Positions 26,700 through 36,489 of a stretch of DNA of 47,168 nucleotides are shown one piece after another. This DNA is from an uncultured Lachnospiraceae bacterium. Lineage in GTDB: Bacteria; Bacillota; Clostridia; Lachnospirales; Lachnospiraceae. A model generated the notes under the pieces. The model ran no database searches, was not told where the DNA came from, and worked only from the letters and a program-made list of their open reading frames with translations. The stretch is taken from assembly GCA_947626985.1 (NCBI GenBank), contig CANQUG010000024.1, positions 1 through 47,168 on the forward strand. Direction: 5' to 3'. Numbering within the stretch: the first letter of the stretch is position 1; each line of letters begins with the position of its first letter. A program made the translations under genes and the position numbers.

Positions 26700-27629
26700 A
26701 TGAAAGGAAAGAAAGAAACCGGAAAAACCCTTCGCAGACAGATCTGGGAATACCGATGGATTTACCTGCTGGGAATCCCGGGCCTGGTCGTCATGTTTCT
26801 GATGTATTACATGCCGCTTCGGGGAATCCTGATGGCGTTTCAGGATTATAATCCTCATCTGGGCATTCTGGGAAGCCCGTGGACGGGTCTGAAACATTTT
26901 CGGACACTGTTCTCAGACCCCAAGTTTTACAACATGCTGAAGAATACGCTGGTCATCAGCGGACTGAATCTGCTGACGTTTCCCGTGCCGATCTTCCTGG
27001 CTATGCTTTTAAACGAGGTTCGTAATCTCAAATTCAAGAAATTTATCCAGACGTCTATCTATCTGCCTCATTTCATGTCCTGGGCGATTGTAGTCAGCCT
27101 GACTTTTTTCCTGCTTTCCACCGAACAGGGCGTTGTCAACAAGCTTATCGTCATGGCTGGGGGCGAGCCTTTCGCTTTTTTGTTCAGTACGAAATGGATT
27201 TATCTGATTCTGGTGGTGCAGTCCCTATGGAAAAGTGTGGGCTGGAACTCCATCGTATATCTGGCGGCGATCTCCGGCATCGACCAGAGCCTTTACGAAG
27301 CGGCGAAAATGGACGGCGCCAACCGCTTTCAGTGTATGATGAAGATCACGCTGCCCAGCATTATGCCTACCGTGATCGTGATGCTGATCCTGAGAATGGG
27401 AAGCATCATTTCCGTGGATTTTGAACAGACATTCCTGATGAACAACCCGCTGGTAAAATCCAAACTGGAAGTTTTTGAAATTTTTATCTACAACAACAGC
27501 ATTGCAACGGGAAGCACCCAGTATTCCTATACGACGGCTGTCGGTCTGTTTAAGTCCGTTGTCAACACCGCGCTGGTGTGCCTGACGAACTGGATCACCA
27601 GCCGCAGGGGCTACGAAGGTGTTATGTAG
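26700..27629 (+). CDS. LplB-type sugar ABC transporter permease
   Basis: A 309-residue CUT1 permease with about six membrane helices. The family start (WIYLLGIPGLVVMFLMYYMPL) and the ATPase-contact EAA motif (EAAKMDGANRFQCMMKITLP) are clear. It pairs with the next permease and the binding protein for uptake of complex or plant/host oligosaccharides. No ATPase gene is present in the operon, as is usual for CUT1 systems that share an MsmX-type ATPase encoded elsewhere. The start is preceded by a weak AAAAGGGTG site. Confidence 0.93.
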   Translation: MKGKKETGKTLRRQIWEYRWIYLLGIPGLVVMFLMYYMPLRGILMAFQDYNPHLGILGSPWTGLKHFRTLFSDPKFYNMLKNTLVISGLNLLTFPVPIFLAMLLNEVRNLKFKKFIQTSIYLPHFMSWAIVVSLTFFLLSTEQGVVNKLIVMAGGEPFAFLFSTKWIYLILVVQSLWKSVGWNSIVYLAAISGIDQSLYEAAKMDGANRFQCMMKITLPSIMPTVIVMLILRMGSIISVDFEQTFLMNNPLVKSKLEVFEIFIYNNSIATGSTQYSYTTAVGLFKSVVNTALVCLTNWITSRRGYEGVM

Positions 27630-27649
27630 ACGGAAGGAGGATCTGAAAG

Positions 27650-28549
27650 ATGAACAGGAAAGGAAAAGATAAAATGGGAATGCGTCTGAGGGAGAATATC
27701 TATCAGGCCGTCCTGTGGTTCATTCTGCTGATTCTGGCCGCCACCATGCTGGTTCCGTTTCTTTATGTACTGATGCTGTCCTTCACGGATGCCAGCGCTT
27801 ACGTAGCGGGAGCCTTTAATCTCTGGCCGAAAAAATTTTCGCTGGCCGCTTATGGACTGATCCTGAAAGGCTCCGGGTTTTTAAACGCATTGAAATCCAC
27901 GCTGATCATTACCGTGATCGGTACCCCTTTAAGCCTTTTTTTAAATGCGGGACTGGCCTACTGTCTGTCCAAGCCGATTCCCGGAAAGAGCTTTCTGAAC
28001 AAATACGTTATGTTTACCATGCTGTTCTCCGCAGGTATGGTGCCCAATTTTATGAACATCAAGGCGCTGCACCTTCTGGATAATTATCTGGCCTGCATTC
28101 TGCCTGCGGCCTGCGGCGCCTGGTCCATTATGGTAATGCGATCCTTTTTCCAGTCTCTTCCGGCGGAACTGGAGGAAGCCGCAATGATCGACGGGTGTGG
28201 CCAGCTTCGTATTTTCGGAGTGATCGTTCTGCCCCTGTCGAAAGCGATGCTGGCTTCCATGACGCTGTTTTCGTTTGTCAGTTATTGGAATACATATTTT
28301 AACTCGATTATGTATATGACGACTACGGCCAAATCTACTCTGCAGGTTTATGTGCAGAAGGTTGTGCTTTCGTCAGGTATGAGCAGCTCGGATATGGTGG
28401 ATATGCAGTCTGTGGTGCAGAACGTCGTGCCGCAGGAGGTTACGCGTATGGCTGCCGTAGTGGTGGTTATCCTTCCCATACTGGTAATCTACCCGTTCCT
28501 GCAGAAGTATTTCCAGGCAGGAATGATGGTAGGTGCGGTAAAAGGATGA
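27650..28549 (+). CDS. LplC/YtcP-type sugar ABC transporter permease
   Basis: A 299-residue CUT1 permease, about six membrane helices, EAA motif EEAAMIDGCGQLRIFGVIVLP (about 178-198) and the family's QKYFQAGMMVGAVKG ending. GGAAGGAGG sets the start, 20 bases after the first permease stop. It forms the translocation pore together with the LplB-type protein. Confidence 0.93.
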   Translation: MNRKGKDKMGMRLRENIYQAVLWFILLILAATMLVPFLYVLMLSFTDASAYVAGAFNLWPKKFSLAAYGLILKGSGFLNALKSTLIITVIGTPLSLFLNAGLAYCLSKPIPGKSFLNKYVMFTMLFSAGMVPNFMNIKALHLLDNYLACILPAACGAWSIMVMRSFFQSLPAELEEAAMIDGCGQLRIFGVIVLPLSKAMLASMTLFSFVSYWNTYFNSIMYMTTTAKSTLQVYVQKVVLSSGMSSSDMVDMQSVVQNVVPQEVTRMAAVVVVILPILVIYPFLQKYFQAGMMVGAVKG

Positions 28550-28582
28550 TATAAACGTAAAACAAAAAGGAGGATATGGACG

Positions 28583-30169
28583 ATGAAAAAAATGTTGAGA
28601 AGATCAGGAGCTGCCGCTCTGGCTGCGGCAGTTGCGATGTCGGCTGTACCGGCAGCCGCCGCGGCCGGAGACGACCGCATGACGATCACGGTCATGGGAA
28701 TTGACTGGGGGTACGGCCCGCAGCAGGACAGTGAGATGGAGCGGGCCTGGGAAGACCTGTTCGATGTAAATCTGGAAGTGGAATGGGTAAATTATCAGGA
28801 CTATGATCAAAAGGTCAATACCCTGATCGCCGCAGGAAGCACCCCGGATGTGATCCAGATCAATAAAGAGGGAAATGGTCGCTACTATTATCCGATCTTT
28901 ACTCAGGCCATCGACGCGGGGCTGTTCGTGGATATGACCCCATATCTCTTTGCGGACGGGAACGGGATCGCGGAAACGAACGCGGTTATGAAAAACTGGG
29001 ACGACAGTTTCTGGGAACAGGCAAAATACAACGGCGGCATCTACATTTTGCCGAGATGTAAAGCGGAGAACGCACAGAATTCCGGTATCATGGTCAGAAG
29101 AGACCTGATGAAGAAATACGGCTATGAAGAAGAGCCGACCACGATGGATGATCTGAAAGACTGGCTGATCAATCTGTCTCAGGCAGCCACTGAAGGCGAA
29201 GGAAAGAAGATATACGGTCTGGAATTCTTCGGAGATGACTTCATGGATTCCCATCTGAAAGCGTTTGCGGTGGCATTTACGGGACAGACTGACTGGAACC
29301 AGGATGAAAACGGCGATTATCAGTATATTCAGTTCAATGACAAATACCTGGATTTCCTGAACTGGATGAAGGATCTGTATGCGGCGGGCGCTCTGGATCC
29401 GGAGTTTGCGCTGAATAATTCTGATACCTCCAACTGGAAGAGCGGCAATGCCGTTTCCTATCTGGGAACCTGGTATAACTGGAATCAGTCTGCGGATCTG
29501 ACCAGCAACAAGGTATTTGACGAAAGCACAGCGGACGATCTGGAAGCATGGTGCCTGATGCCTGTAGAAGGTGAGAGCGCTTATTCCGTATATCCCAACT
29601 ACACGGATATCGATTCCTGTATCGCCATCAGCGCAAGCTGCTCCGAAGAAAAGATCGCAAAGATCATGGAAGTATTCAACGGAACAGAAGAAGCATATCC
29701 GGGCTATAATCTGATGATGACCGACGGCGTGGAAGGAATTCACTATACACTGCTGGAGGACGGCACGAAAGATACCTCCGACGAGGCGATGAAGCAGGCG
29801 AGACAGGACGGTTACGTAGGCGCGTGGAACCAGATTTTCCTGAAAACCGACCAGGATCAGATCAAGGACAAATTCATGAGAGATGGTGCAAAGCGCGCTT
29901 CTGACGAGAGTATTGAAAGAGTGCAGACGATTAAGGATTTTATTTATTCCTATCCGGCAGAGGCCGGTCTGAAGCAGGAGATTCAGAAGCTTCAGTCCTC
30001 GACGTATGATACCCAGTGGGGGATTATTTCTGACGACGTGAACGCAATGTGTACGCAGTACGTTATGGGGCAGATCGGCGAAGCAGAGTGGACCGCCTTT
30101 ATACAGGGAATCAAGGATTCCGCTGATTACAAAGCAATCCAGGAAGAGTTTAAGGCATCTGTTCAGTAA
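28583..30169 (+). CDS. Extracellular sugar-binding protein of the importer, lacking a lipobox
   Basis: A 528-residue LplA-type solute-binding protein. Residues 1-28 form a signal peptide (Arg/Lys start, long Ala-rich core), but there is no cysteine anywhere near the cleavage region, so the usual lipoprotein anchor is absent. The mature part starts with a beta strand (TVMGIDWG) and shows the typical DVIQINKEG and aromatic-rich binding regions. AAAGGAGG precedes the start. Either it is released or held by an uncleaved signal helix, unlike the lipoprotein encoded at 40790. The ligand is probably the oligosaccharide handled by the flanking hydrolases. Confidence 0.9.
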   Translation: MKKMLRRSGAAALAAAVAMSAVPAAAAAGDDRMTITVMGIDWGYGPQQDSEMERAWEDLFDVNLEVEWVNYQDYDQKVNTLIAAGSTPDVIQINKEGNGRYYYPIFTQAIDAGLFVDMTPYLFADGNGIAETNAVMKNWDDSFWEQAKYNGGIYILPRCKAENAQNSGIMVRRDLMKKYGYEEEPTTMDDLKDWLINLSQAATEGEGKKIYGLEFFGDDFMDSHLKAFAVAFTGQTDWNQDENGDYQYIQFNDKYLDFLNWMKDLYAAGALDPEFALNNSDTSNWKSGNAVSYLGTWYNWNQSADLTSNKVFDESTADDLEAWCLMPVEGESAYSVYPNYTDIDSCIAISASCSEEKIAKIMEVFNGTEEAYPGYNLMMTDGVEGIHYTLLEDGTKDTSDEAMKQARQDGYVGAWNQIFLKTDQDQIKDKFMRDGAKRASDESIERVQTIKDFIYSYPAEAGLKQEIQKLQSSTYDTQWGIISDDVNAMCTQYVMGQIGEAEWTAFIQGIKDSADYKAIQEEFKASVQ

Positions 30170-30203
30170 AATTGTAATGATTGTCTCGTAAAGTGAGACA
30201 GAG

Positions 30204-30253
30204 GCCCTTTCTGGCAACTCACTCAAAGGTGTTGTGCTGGAAAGGGCTGTTTT
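30204..30253 (+). terminator. Terminator between the binding protein and the hydrolase genes
   Basis: GCCCTTTC (30204-30211) pairs with GAAAGGGC (30240-30247), followed by TGTTTTTT. A smaller TGTCTC/GAGACA hairpin precedes it. With no strong promoter after it, it may be leaky and lower hydrolase expression relative to the importer. Confidence 0.75.
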
Positions 30254-30283
30254 TTGGAAAAATCACGGGTACCGGAGGAAATT

Positions 30284-33001
30284 ATGGAAAAAATAACGGT
30301 TTTGACAATGCAGAGGACGAATGCCCGGATCATGTTCGGGCTCCGGAAACTGGAACAGGCGCTCACGCAGGCCGGTTATGACGTGCGTACTGAAGAGCGG
30401 CCCCCGGAAGCCGCAGATTATCGTCTGATCCCTGGAAAAAAGATCTGCATCGGCGTTCGCGGGGAGGATTCGCTTCTCTCCTGGCTGGAAGAGCAGGAAA
30501 TCCTTCTTTATCATACGAAGGCGCCTCAGGGAGAAGGGTTTTATCTGGAATCTTGCCCGGGAAAGCTGACAGTTGTCAGCGGAGGAAGTGATACGGGAGC
30601 TTTGTATGGCTGTATGGAACTGGCGGAAAGAGTGAAGGAGTACGGCGAACTTCCGGAGGAGATTACATTTGGCGACGCTCCGGTGTTCAAACTTCGCGGA
30701 CCCGCTGTGGGGCTGCAGAAGACCAGGGTAGAAGCGCCCCGGCTTACCTATGAATATCCCATTACGCCCCGGCGTTTTCCATGGTTCTACGATAAGCAGC
30801 TGTGGCTGAGATTTCTGGATATGCTGCTGGATATGCGCTGTAATGTACTGTATATCTGGAGCGGTCATCCTTTCTCATCGCTGGTGAAGGTGCCTGCTTA
30901 CCCGGAAGCTCTGGAAGTGACCGAAGAAGAATTTCAGAAAAATCAGGAACTTTTCCGCTGGCTTACGGCGGAGGCCGACAGACGCGGTATCTGGATCGTA
31001 CTGAAATTTTATAATATCCATATTCCCCTTCCCTTTGCCAGGGCTCACGGCCTGGAACTTCTGCAGAGCCGGATCGATCCGCTGGTGGCGGATTATACCC
31101 AGGCGTCTATTAAAGAATTTATCAAATCCTTCCCCCATATCGGCCTGATGGTTTGTCTGGGAGAAGCTCTGCGCGGCAACCGGAATAAAACAGACTGGTT
31201 TATCGGGACGATCATACCGGCGGTGAGGGAGGGAATTCAGGAAGCGGATCTGGTGGAGGAGCCGCCGATCATTCTGCGCGGCCATGACTGCGATCCGATT
31301 GCGGCTATGACCGAAGCGAAGAAGATATATTCGAATCTCTATACCATGTGGAAATATAACGGAGAGAGCCTGACAACCTGCTATCCCAGGGGAAAATGGC
31401 AGAGCATCCACCGGGCGATGTCGGATCTGGGGACGACGCATATCATGAATGTCCATATTCTGGCGAATCTGGAACCGTTTCAGTTTAATGCCCCGCTTTT
31501 CATTCAGAAATGCGTCCAGGCCGGGCAGAACCGTCTGGGCTGCAATGGACTGCATCTGTATCCGCTGTTTTACTGGGACTGGCCCTATGCTCCGGACAGG
31601 GTGTCGCCCAGACTTCTGCAGATGGATCGTGATTATATCTGGTTTGCGGCGTGGTTTCGCTATGCATGGAATCCGGACCGGGAGGAGAGGACGGAACGGG
31701 AATACTGGACCTGTGTATTCGCAAAGCATTACCGGATCAGCGAAGGGTCGGCCGCAAAGCTTCTGGAGGCTCAGGAGCACGCTGCGCAGTGCGCGCCGAA
31801 GATCCTTGGGCGCGTGGGGATTACCGAAGGCAACCGGCAGACGCTGAGTCTCGGCATGAGCATGAGCCAGCTTACCAATGCGGCCCGGTACCGGCCGAAC
31901 AGGGAACTGTGGAATTCCGTGGCAAGAAAAGGGGAGCAGCCGGACGATTATATAAAGAAGGAACTGGCGGGAGAAGCTCATGTGGGAGAGACTCCCCCCG
32001 ATTGTGTGGAAGAAGTAAGAGAACATGCCGGAAAAGCCCTGCGGCTCTGCAGGGAGGTGGTTGAGGCTGAAGGACGGGAAAATTCCCGGCTTCTGCGCCT
32101 GTATACAGACGCTCAGGCCATTTTTTATATGACGGAGAATTACGGGAAAAAGATTGAAGCCGCCCTGGAAATTCTGTACTATAAAAATACCATGGATGAA
32201 CGATGTCGGGGCTGTCTTTCCCATCTGGAAAAAGCGGAAAGGCTGATGGCGGAAGGAGTGGAGGAGTACCGCAGGCTGGCCGATCTGACGGAAAAAACAT
32301 ATCTCTGCGCGAACAGTATGCAGACGCCTCAGAGGAAAATCCCTTTTCCCAATGGGGAGATTTTCAGCCACTGGACAGCCTGCCTTCCGGAATATGAAAA
32401 GGAGTATGAGAATTTCCGAAAACATCTGGAAAAGATGAAACAGGGGAAATTCCCTTCCGGACGCGCGCCGGACAGGACGGCGGAAGCCCTTGTGCCGGTT
32501 CCGTATGAGCTGCTGGGTGATGGAAGCTGTGAGACTTACGGACTTGCGAAGGGAGAAAGCGTGTTTTCGGACTGCTCCTGCAAAGTGATGGATCTGGCGC
32601 CGGAGCTTTCGAGGCTGAAAGCTGTGAGGATGGGGCTTGGAGCGGCCATTGAGGAAGGAGTGACCGTGAAGATCGCTTTGCCGCAGGATTCGTATGTACT
32701 GGTGGGCTATATGAACGCGAAGGGTGTGGAATGGCTCCAGCTGCCGGATCTGGAAACGAATACCCATGCGGATGATCGCGGAGGACTGAGGGTGGTCTAT
32801 GCGAATGCAATCCGGGCGGAAAATTGTCCGCCGGTGAATATTCACGCATACCGCTATGAAAAGGGAACCCATGAAATTTATTTTGGAACAGGCGCATTTC
32901 TGATAGCCGGAGTGGTGAGCGCCGGAACGGAACTGAAGCCCAGAAATGCGGATCTGGCCGGCGAAGGCCCGGAGACGCTTGATTGGCTGTACGAAGAATG
33001 A
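30284..33001 (+). CDS. Large putative glycoside hydrolase of unassigned family
   Basis: A 905-residue cytoplasmic protein. The N-terminal ~130 residues look like the small alpha/beta domain that precedes catalytic barrels in GH20, GH67 and GH84 enzymes (GFYLESCPGKLTVVSGG, then GALYGCMELAERV). A probable TIM barrel follows (about 150-470) with aromatic-rich strands (RCNVLYIWSG, WIVLKFYN, ILRGHDCDP, LHLYPLFYWDW), then a helical region (480-720) and a C-terminal beta domain. I cannot assign it to a named family; an alpha-glucuronidase-like or hexosaminidase-like activity are guesses. GGAGG before 30284 fixes the start, ten codons after an earlier ATG. It is the first gene of the GH29-GH42-GH31 unit. 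Confidence 0.65.
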   Translation: MEKITVLTMQRTNARIMFGLRKLEQALTQAGYDVRTEERPPEAADYRLIPGKKICIGVRGEDSLLSWLEEQEILLYHTKAPQGEGFYLESCPGKLTVVSGGSDTGALYGCMELAERVKEYGELPEEITFGDAPVFKLRGPAVGLQKTRVEAPRLTYEYPITPRRFPWFYDKQLWLRFLDMLLDMRCNVLYIWSGHPFSSLVKVPAYPEALEVTEEEFQKNQELFRWLTAEADRRGIWIVLKFYNIHIPLPFARAHGLELLQSRIDPLVADYTQASIKEFIKSFPHIGLMVCLGEALRGNRNKTDWFIGTIIPAVREGIQEADLVEEPPIILRGHDCDPIAAMTEAKKIYSNLYTMWKYNGESLTTCYPRGKWQSIHRAMSDLGTTHIMNVHILANLEPFQFNAPLFIQKCVQAGQNRLGCNGLHLYPLFYWDWPYAPDRVSPRLLQMDRDYIWFAAWFRYAWNPDREERTEREYWTCVFAKHYRISEGSAAKLLEAQEHAAQCAPKILGRVGITEGNRQTLSLGMSMSQLTNAARYRPNRELWNSVARKGEQPDDYIKKELAGEAHVGETPPDCVEEVREHAGKALRLCREVVEAEGRENSRLLRLYTDAQAIFYMTENYGKKIEAALEILYYKNTMDERCRGCLSHLEKAERLMAEGVEEYRRLADLTEKTYLCANSMQTPQRKIPFPNGEIFSHWTACLPEYEKEYENFRKHLEKMKQGKFPSGRAPDRTAEALVPVPYELLGDGSCETYGLAKGESVFSDCSCKVMDLAPELSRLKAVRMGLGAAIEEGVTVKIALPQDSYVLVGYMNAKGVEWLQLPDLETNTHADDRGGLRVVYANAIRAENCPPVNIHAYRYEKGTHEIYFGTGAFLIAGVVSAGTELKPRNADLAGEGPETLDWLYEE

Positions 33002-33020
33002 CCGACGGGGAGGGACGAAC

Positions 33021-34367
33021 TTGGCAACGAAATTACCGAGAGAAATGACAGGCGCGGAGCTGAAATCCATGCTGAAAAGCAGTATTAATCTAAAGAGCCT
33101 GGGGGGCGTGAAATGTCCGGAACTGAAGCTTTTGCCTGAGGACCTGAAATGGTGGAAGGATGCCAGGATAGGCATGTTCATTCACTGGGGCCTGTATTCC
33201 ATTTTGGGAAGAGGCGAGTGGGTCCGTTTTAATGAAAAGATCCCCAAGGAAGAATATGAAGGACTGGCGGATGAATTTATTCCCCGGGATTTTTCCATGG
33301 AGGAATGGACAGATCTGGCGAAGGAATTCGGCGCGAAATATATGGTGATGGTGACGCGCCATCATGATGGTTTCGCTTTATGGGACAGCCCGGCGAGCTA
33401 CGAGGGCTTTACCAGTTTTAACCACGGAGCGAAACGGGATTTTGTGAAGGAATATGTGGAAGCCGCCAGAAAGGCGGGGATGCGGGTAGGACTTTACTAT
33501 TCGCCCATGGACTGGCGCTTTCCCGGGTATTTTGACCCGGAAGGGCTTCCGGAAAACGCAAAGCTGATGAAGGATCAGTGTTACGGCCAGGTGGAGGAGC
33601 TGTGCAGCAGGTACGGCCCTGTGGATATTATGTGGTACGACGGCGGCTGGCTGGCCCATAAGGGGAGCGATACGTCCAGCGCCTGGTTCTGGGAACCGGT
33701 GAAGCTGAATAAGATCGTAAGGAGTTATAATCCCAAAACCCTGCTGAATCCCCGGTCGGGCTATGAAGGAGACTTTTACTGCGACGAAGGTTCTCATGAG
33801 ATTACCGGGAAGATCCTTCCGGTGCCCTGGGAGAAGAATATGTGCGTATGCAGCGGATGTTCCTGGGGATGGATGGCGGACGATCCTGTGTCGGATTTTG
33901 ACTGGCTGATCCGAATGATGGTAAATGTGGTCTGCAGGGACGGAAACTGGCTGGTGAATGTGGGGCCGGACCGAAACGGAAAGCTGTCGGAAGAGGTAAA
34001 GAACCGGATGCGGGAGGTCGGAGCATGGCTGCGGGAATACGGCGAAGCCGTTTACGGCACCCGGGGAGGTCCTGTCGAGCCTGTGGATCATGTATACGGA
34101 ACTACCTCAAAAGGGAATAAGATCTATCTGCACGTGCTGGATGTGAAAGAATGCTCCGGACTGAGGATTCCGCTTACCGGGTACGGTATACAGAATGTGA
34201 CGGCGTTTCACGGGAATCCGGTTCCATTTTTGCAGACGAACGAGGGCTTTTCTGTGAATCTGGAAGGGTTTGACGGGAAACAGCCGGATACGATCCTGAC
34301 GATCGCGCTGGACCGTGAGGTGGAAAAGCCTCAGGCGGCGGACGTTTATTTTACAGGAAAGGAATGA
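33021..34367 (+). CDS. GH29 family alpha-L-fucosidase
   Basis: A 448-residue cytoplasmic fucosidase. GH29 landmarks are FIHWGLYS (53-60), VTRHHDGFALWDSP (111-124), a KAGMRVGLYYSPMDW segment, the nucleophile region DIMWYDGGW with Asp207, and LVNVGPDRNG. GH29 retaining enzymes remove alpha-linked fucose, often with 1,3/1,4 or broader preference, complementing GH95. I set the start at TTG 33021 because GGGGAGGG lies six bases upstream; the ATG at 33045 has no good site and the ATG at 32946 lies inside the previous gene. Confidence 0.92.
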   Translation: MATKLPREMTGAELKSMLKSSINLKSLGGVKCPELKLLPEDLKWWKDARIGMFIHWGLYSILGRGEWVRFNEKIPKEEYEGLADEFIPRDFSMEEWTDLAKEFGAKYMVMVTRHHDGFALWDSPASYEGFTSFNHGAKRDFVKEYVEAARKAGMRVGLYYSPMDWRFPGYFDPEGLPENAKLMKDQCYGQVEELCSRYGPVDIMWYDGGWLAHKGSDTSSAWFWEPVKLNKIVRSYNPKTLLNPRSGYEGDFYCDEGSHEITGKILPVPWEKNMCVCSGCSWGWMADDPVSDFDWLIRMMVNVVCRDGNWLVNVGPDRNGKLSEEVKNRMREVGAWLREYGEAVYGTRGGPVEPVDHVYGTTSKGNKIYLHVLDVKECSGLRIPLTGYGIQNVTAFHGNPVPFLQTNEGFSVNLEGFDGKQPDTILTIALDREVEKPQAADVYFTGKE

Positions 34368-34470
34368 CCGGCGGTATGCCGGCCTGGAAATTTAAGGATA
34401 AATATGCCGAATATTGTCAGAACTGCCGTTTCCGGCAGGAGTTTATATACAGGAAGAAGGAGAGGGCGAT

Positions 34471-36489
34471 ATGCGCTATGGAGTCGCTTATTATCCGGAG
34501 CACAAAACTCCGGAGGATCTGGAACATGATCTGGAGCTTTTGATCAGTTCCGGAATTAACACTGTCCGTATGGGAGAATTTGCCTGGTGCCGCATGGAAC
34601 CGCGGGAAGGCGTGTATGACTTTGACTGGCTGGAATACGTTGTCGGCCGTCTCGGCGAAGCCGGAATTAGAAGCATCCTCTGCACTCCTACGGCCTGCCC
34701 GCCCGCCTGGCTGGTCTACCGGTATCCTGAAGTCCTCTACGTGGACAATCGCGGTGAAAATCGGCCCTTCGGCGGACGCCGTTTTTACTGCTATAATAAT
34801 GAGGTTTACCGGAAGTACTCCGCCCGGATTACAGAGGAAATAGGAAAACGCTTTGGCCGAAACCCGTATGTTTACGGCTTTCAGATCGACAACGAGCCTG
34901 CTCAGGAGGCCTCCGGCCGCTGCTGCTGTCCGGTGTGCCGGGAAAAATTCCGAAAATGGCTCCGAAAAAAATACGGTACGATCGAGGAATATAATCGGCG
35001 AAGCGGAAGTATTTTCTGGGGGCAGGAATATGAGTCCTTTGACCAGATACAGATCCCGGTGAATACCATTGAGACCGGGGCTGTGCAGGCTCTTCCGCTG
35101 TACTACGAGAATCCTTCTCTGCGGCTGGAATTCGAGCGTTTTGCCAGCGAATCTCAGATTGAATACCAGAATATACAGGAAGAGATTCTGCATCGCTGGT
35201 CCCGCCGGCCGGTGACGACAAACGGAACGGGGCTGGCTACCAACAGCATTGATTATTATGAAAGCACCAGAACTCTGGACTGCTACGGTTTCGATTACTA
35301 TCCGGGGCTGCGGGATGCGCGGATTGATTCTTTTCCCTATGCTTTCGCGCGGGGGATCAGGGACGGAGCGCCCTTCTGGGTAATGGAATTTATGTCCGGC
35401 GGCGGTCATAAATTCGGCGGGACCGGGCGAGTGCAGCCAAATCCGGGCGCATTGCAGCAGGCAGTGGTCCACTCTCTGGCACATGGGGCGGAGATGATGC
35501 TGCACTTCCAGTTCAGAACGTTTCCTTTCGGGGCCGAACAGCTCAATTATGCTATCGTGGATATGGACGGCGTACCGCGCCGCAGATACCGGGAAATGAA
35601 GGATACTGCTGCGCTGCTGAAGAAACTGGAGCCTCTCGGGAAAGCGGGTTTTGAGAACAAAGCGGCCATTTGTGTGGATTATGCGGTTCATTGGGCGCTT
35701 CGCATCAAACCTGTAAACGATCCGGATTTTCGCTATCTGGATTATGCGGGAAGATTGTACCGGATCTTGGAAGAGCAGGGCTGCAATGCGGATGTTATCA
35801 GCTACGGCGCCGATTTTTCCAAATACAGGCTTCTGATTCTTCCGGCCGCTTTTATTCTGGAAGAAGACAAACGGGAAAAATTCCGGAACTTTGTGGCGGA
35901 GGGCGGCATCCTGCTGGCAACTTTTCTGACTTCTGTAAAAAACGGCGACAACGTGGGTTATACTGATATCCTTCCGGCAGGGCTGACCGGCCTTTTCGGC
36001 GCCGAAGTACAGGAGGTGGAGCCGATTCTCTGCCGGAATCATAATCAGGTCCGCTTAAATTTGGACGGCGAGGAATTTGTCAGTACCGACGGTATGTGGT
36101 GCGACCTGCTTGAGGGAAGCGCAAAGGCCCTTGGAACCTATGAATCAGATTATAAAAAAGGCTCCATGATCATCAGCGAAAACGCTTACGGAAAAGGAAC
36201 GGCCTGCTATCTGGGAACTGACCTGGAAGAAGAAGCTCTGGGCGCGCTGCTTCGTTATCTTTGCCGAAAGAGCGGAATCCGGAGAAACGCGGTGAAGGCC
36301 GGAGGACGTCTGGAAGTAACGCGGCGGATTCTGGACGGCGAAGAGTATTACTTTGTATTTAATTTCACGGCGGAGGATGCGGCTGCGGAGACGGAAGTCC
36401 CCATGTACGATTATCTGAAGGGATGCGTTTACGAAAAGGAAATACCGATGAAACGGAACGGTTTTGCGGTATTGCGGAGAATGTCATGA
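34471..36489 (+). CDS. GH42 family beta-galactosidase
   Basis: A 672-residue GH42 enzyme without signal peptide. The N-terminal GVAYYPEH, the acid/base Glu142 in QIDNEP, the cysteine cluster CCCPVC (151-156) that binds zinc in many GH42 proteins, and the nucleophile Glu306 in WVMEFM are visible, then a GATase-like trimerisation domain (about 385-590) and a small C-terminal domain. It removes beta-galactose from short oligosaccharides. The ATG follows AAGGAGAGGG. Its stop overlaps the GH31 start by four bases. Confidence 0.94.
   Translation: MRYGVAYYPEHKTPEDLEHDLELLISSGINTVRMGEFAWCRMEPREGVYDFDWLEYVVGRLGEAGIRSILCTPTACPPAWLVYRYPEVLYVDNRGENRPFGGRRFYCYNNEVYRKYSARITEEIGKRFGRNPYVYGFQIDNEPAQEASGRCCCPVCREKFRKWLRKKYGTIEEYNRRSGSIFWGQEYESFDQIQIPVNTIETGAVQALPLYYENPSLRLEFERFASESQIEYQNIQEEILHRWSRRPVTTNGTGLATNSIDYYESTRTLDCYGFDYYPGLRDARIDSFPYAFARGIRDGAPFWVMEFMSGGGHKFGGTGRVQPNPGALQQAVVHSLAHGAEMMLHFQFRTFPFGAEQLNYAIVDMDGVPRRRYREMKDTAALLKKLEPLGKAGFENKAAICVDYAVHWALRIKPVNDPDFRYLDYAGRLYRILEEQGCNADVISYGADFSKYRLLILPAAFILEEDKREKFRNFVAEGGILLATFLTSVKNGDNVGYTDILPAGLTGLFGAEVQEVEPILCRNHNQVRLNLDGEEFVSTDGMWCDLLEGSAKALGTYESDYKKGSMIISENAYGKGTACYLGTDLEEEALGALLRYLCRKSGIRRNAVKAGGRLEVTRRILDGEEYYFVFNFTAEDAAAETEVPMYDYLKGCVYEKEIPMKRNGFAVLRRMS

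Noticed and set aside
28604-30226. 540-codon open frame on the minus strand opposite the binding protein gene
   Set aside because: Composition is a mirror of the plus-strand gene, with no domain and no ribosome site; the plus-strand product is a clear family member.
30875-33181. 768-codon open frame on the minus strand opposite the large hydrolase gene
   Set aside because: Low-quality His/Arg/Phe/Pro-rich translation without domains; shadow of a G/C-rich plus-strand gene.
34417-36042. 541-codon open frame on the minus strand opposite GH42
   Set aside because: No domains and no ribosome site; the opposite strand encodes a canonical GH42 enzyme.
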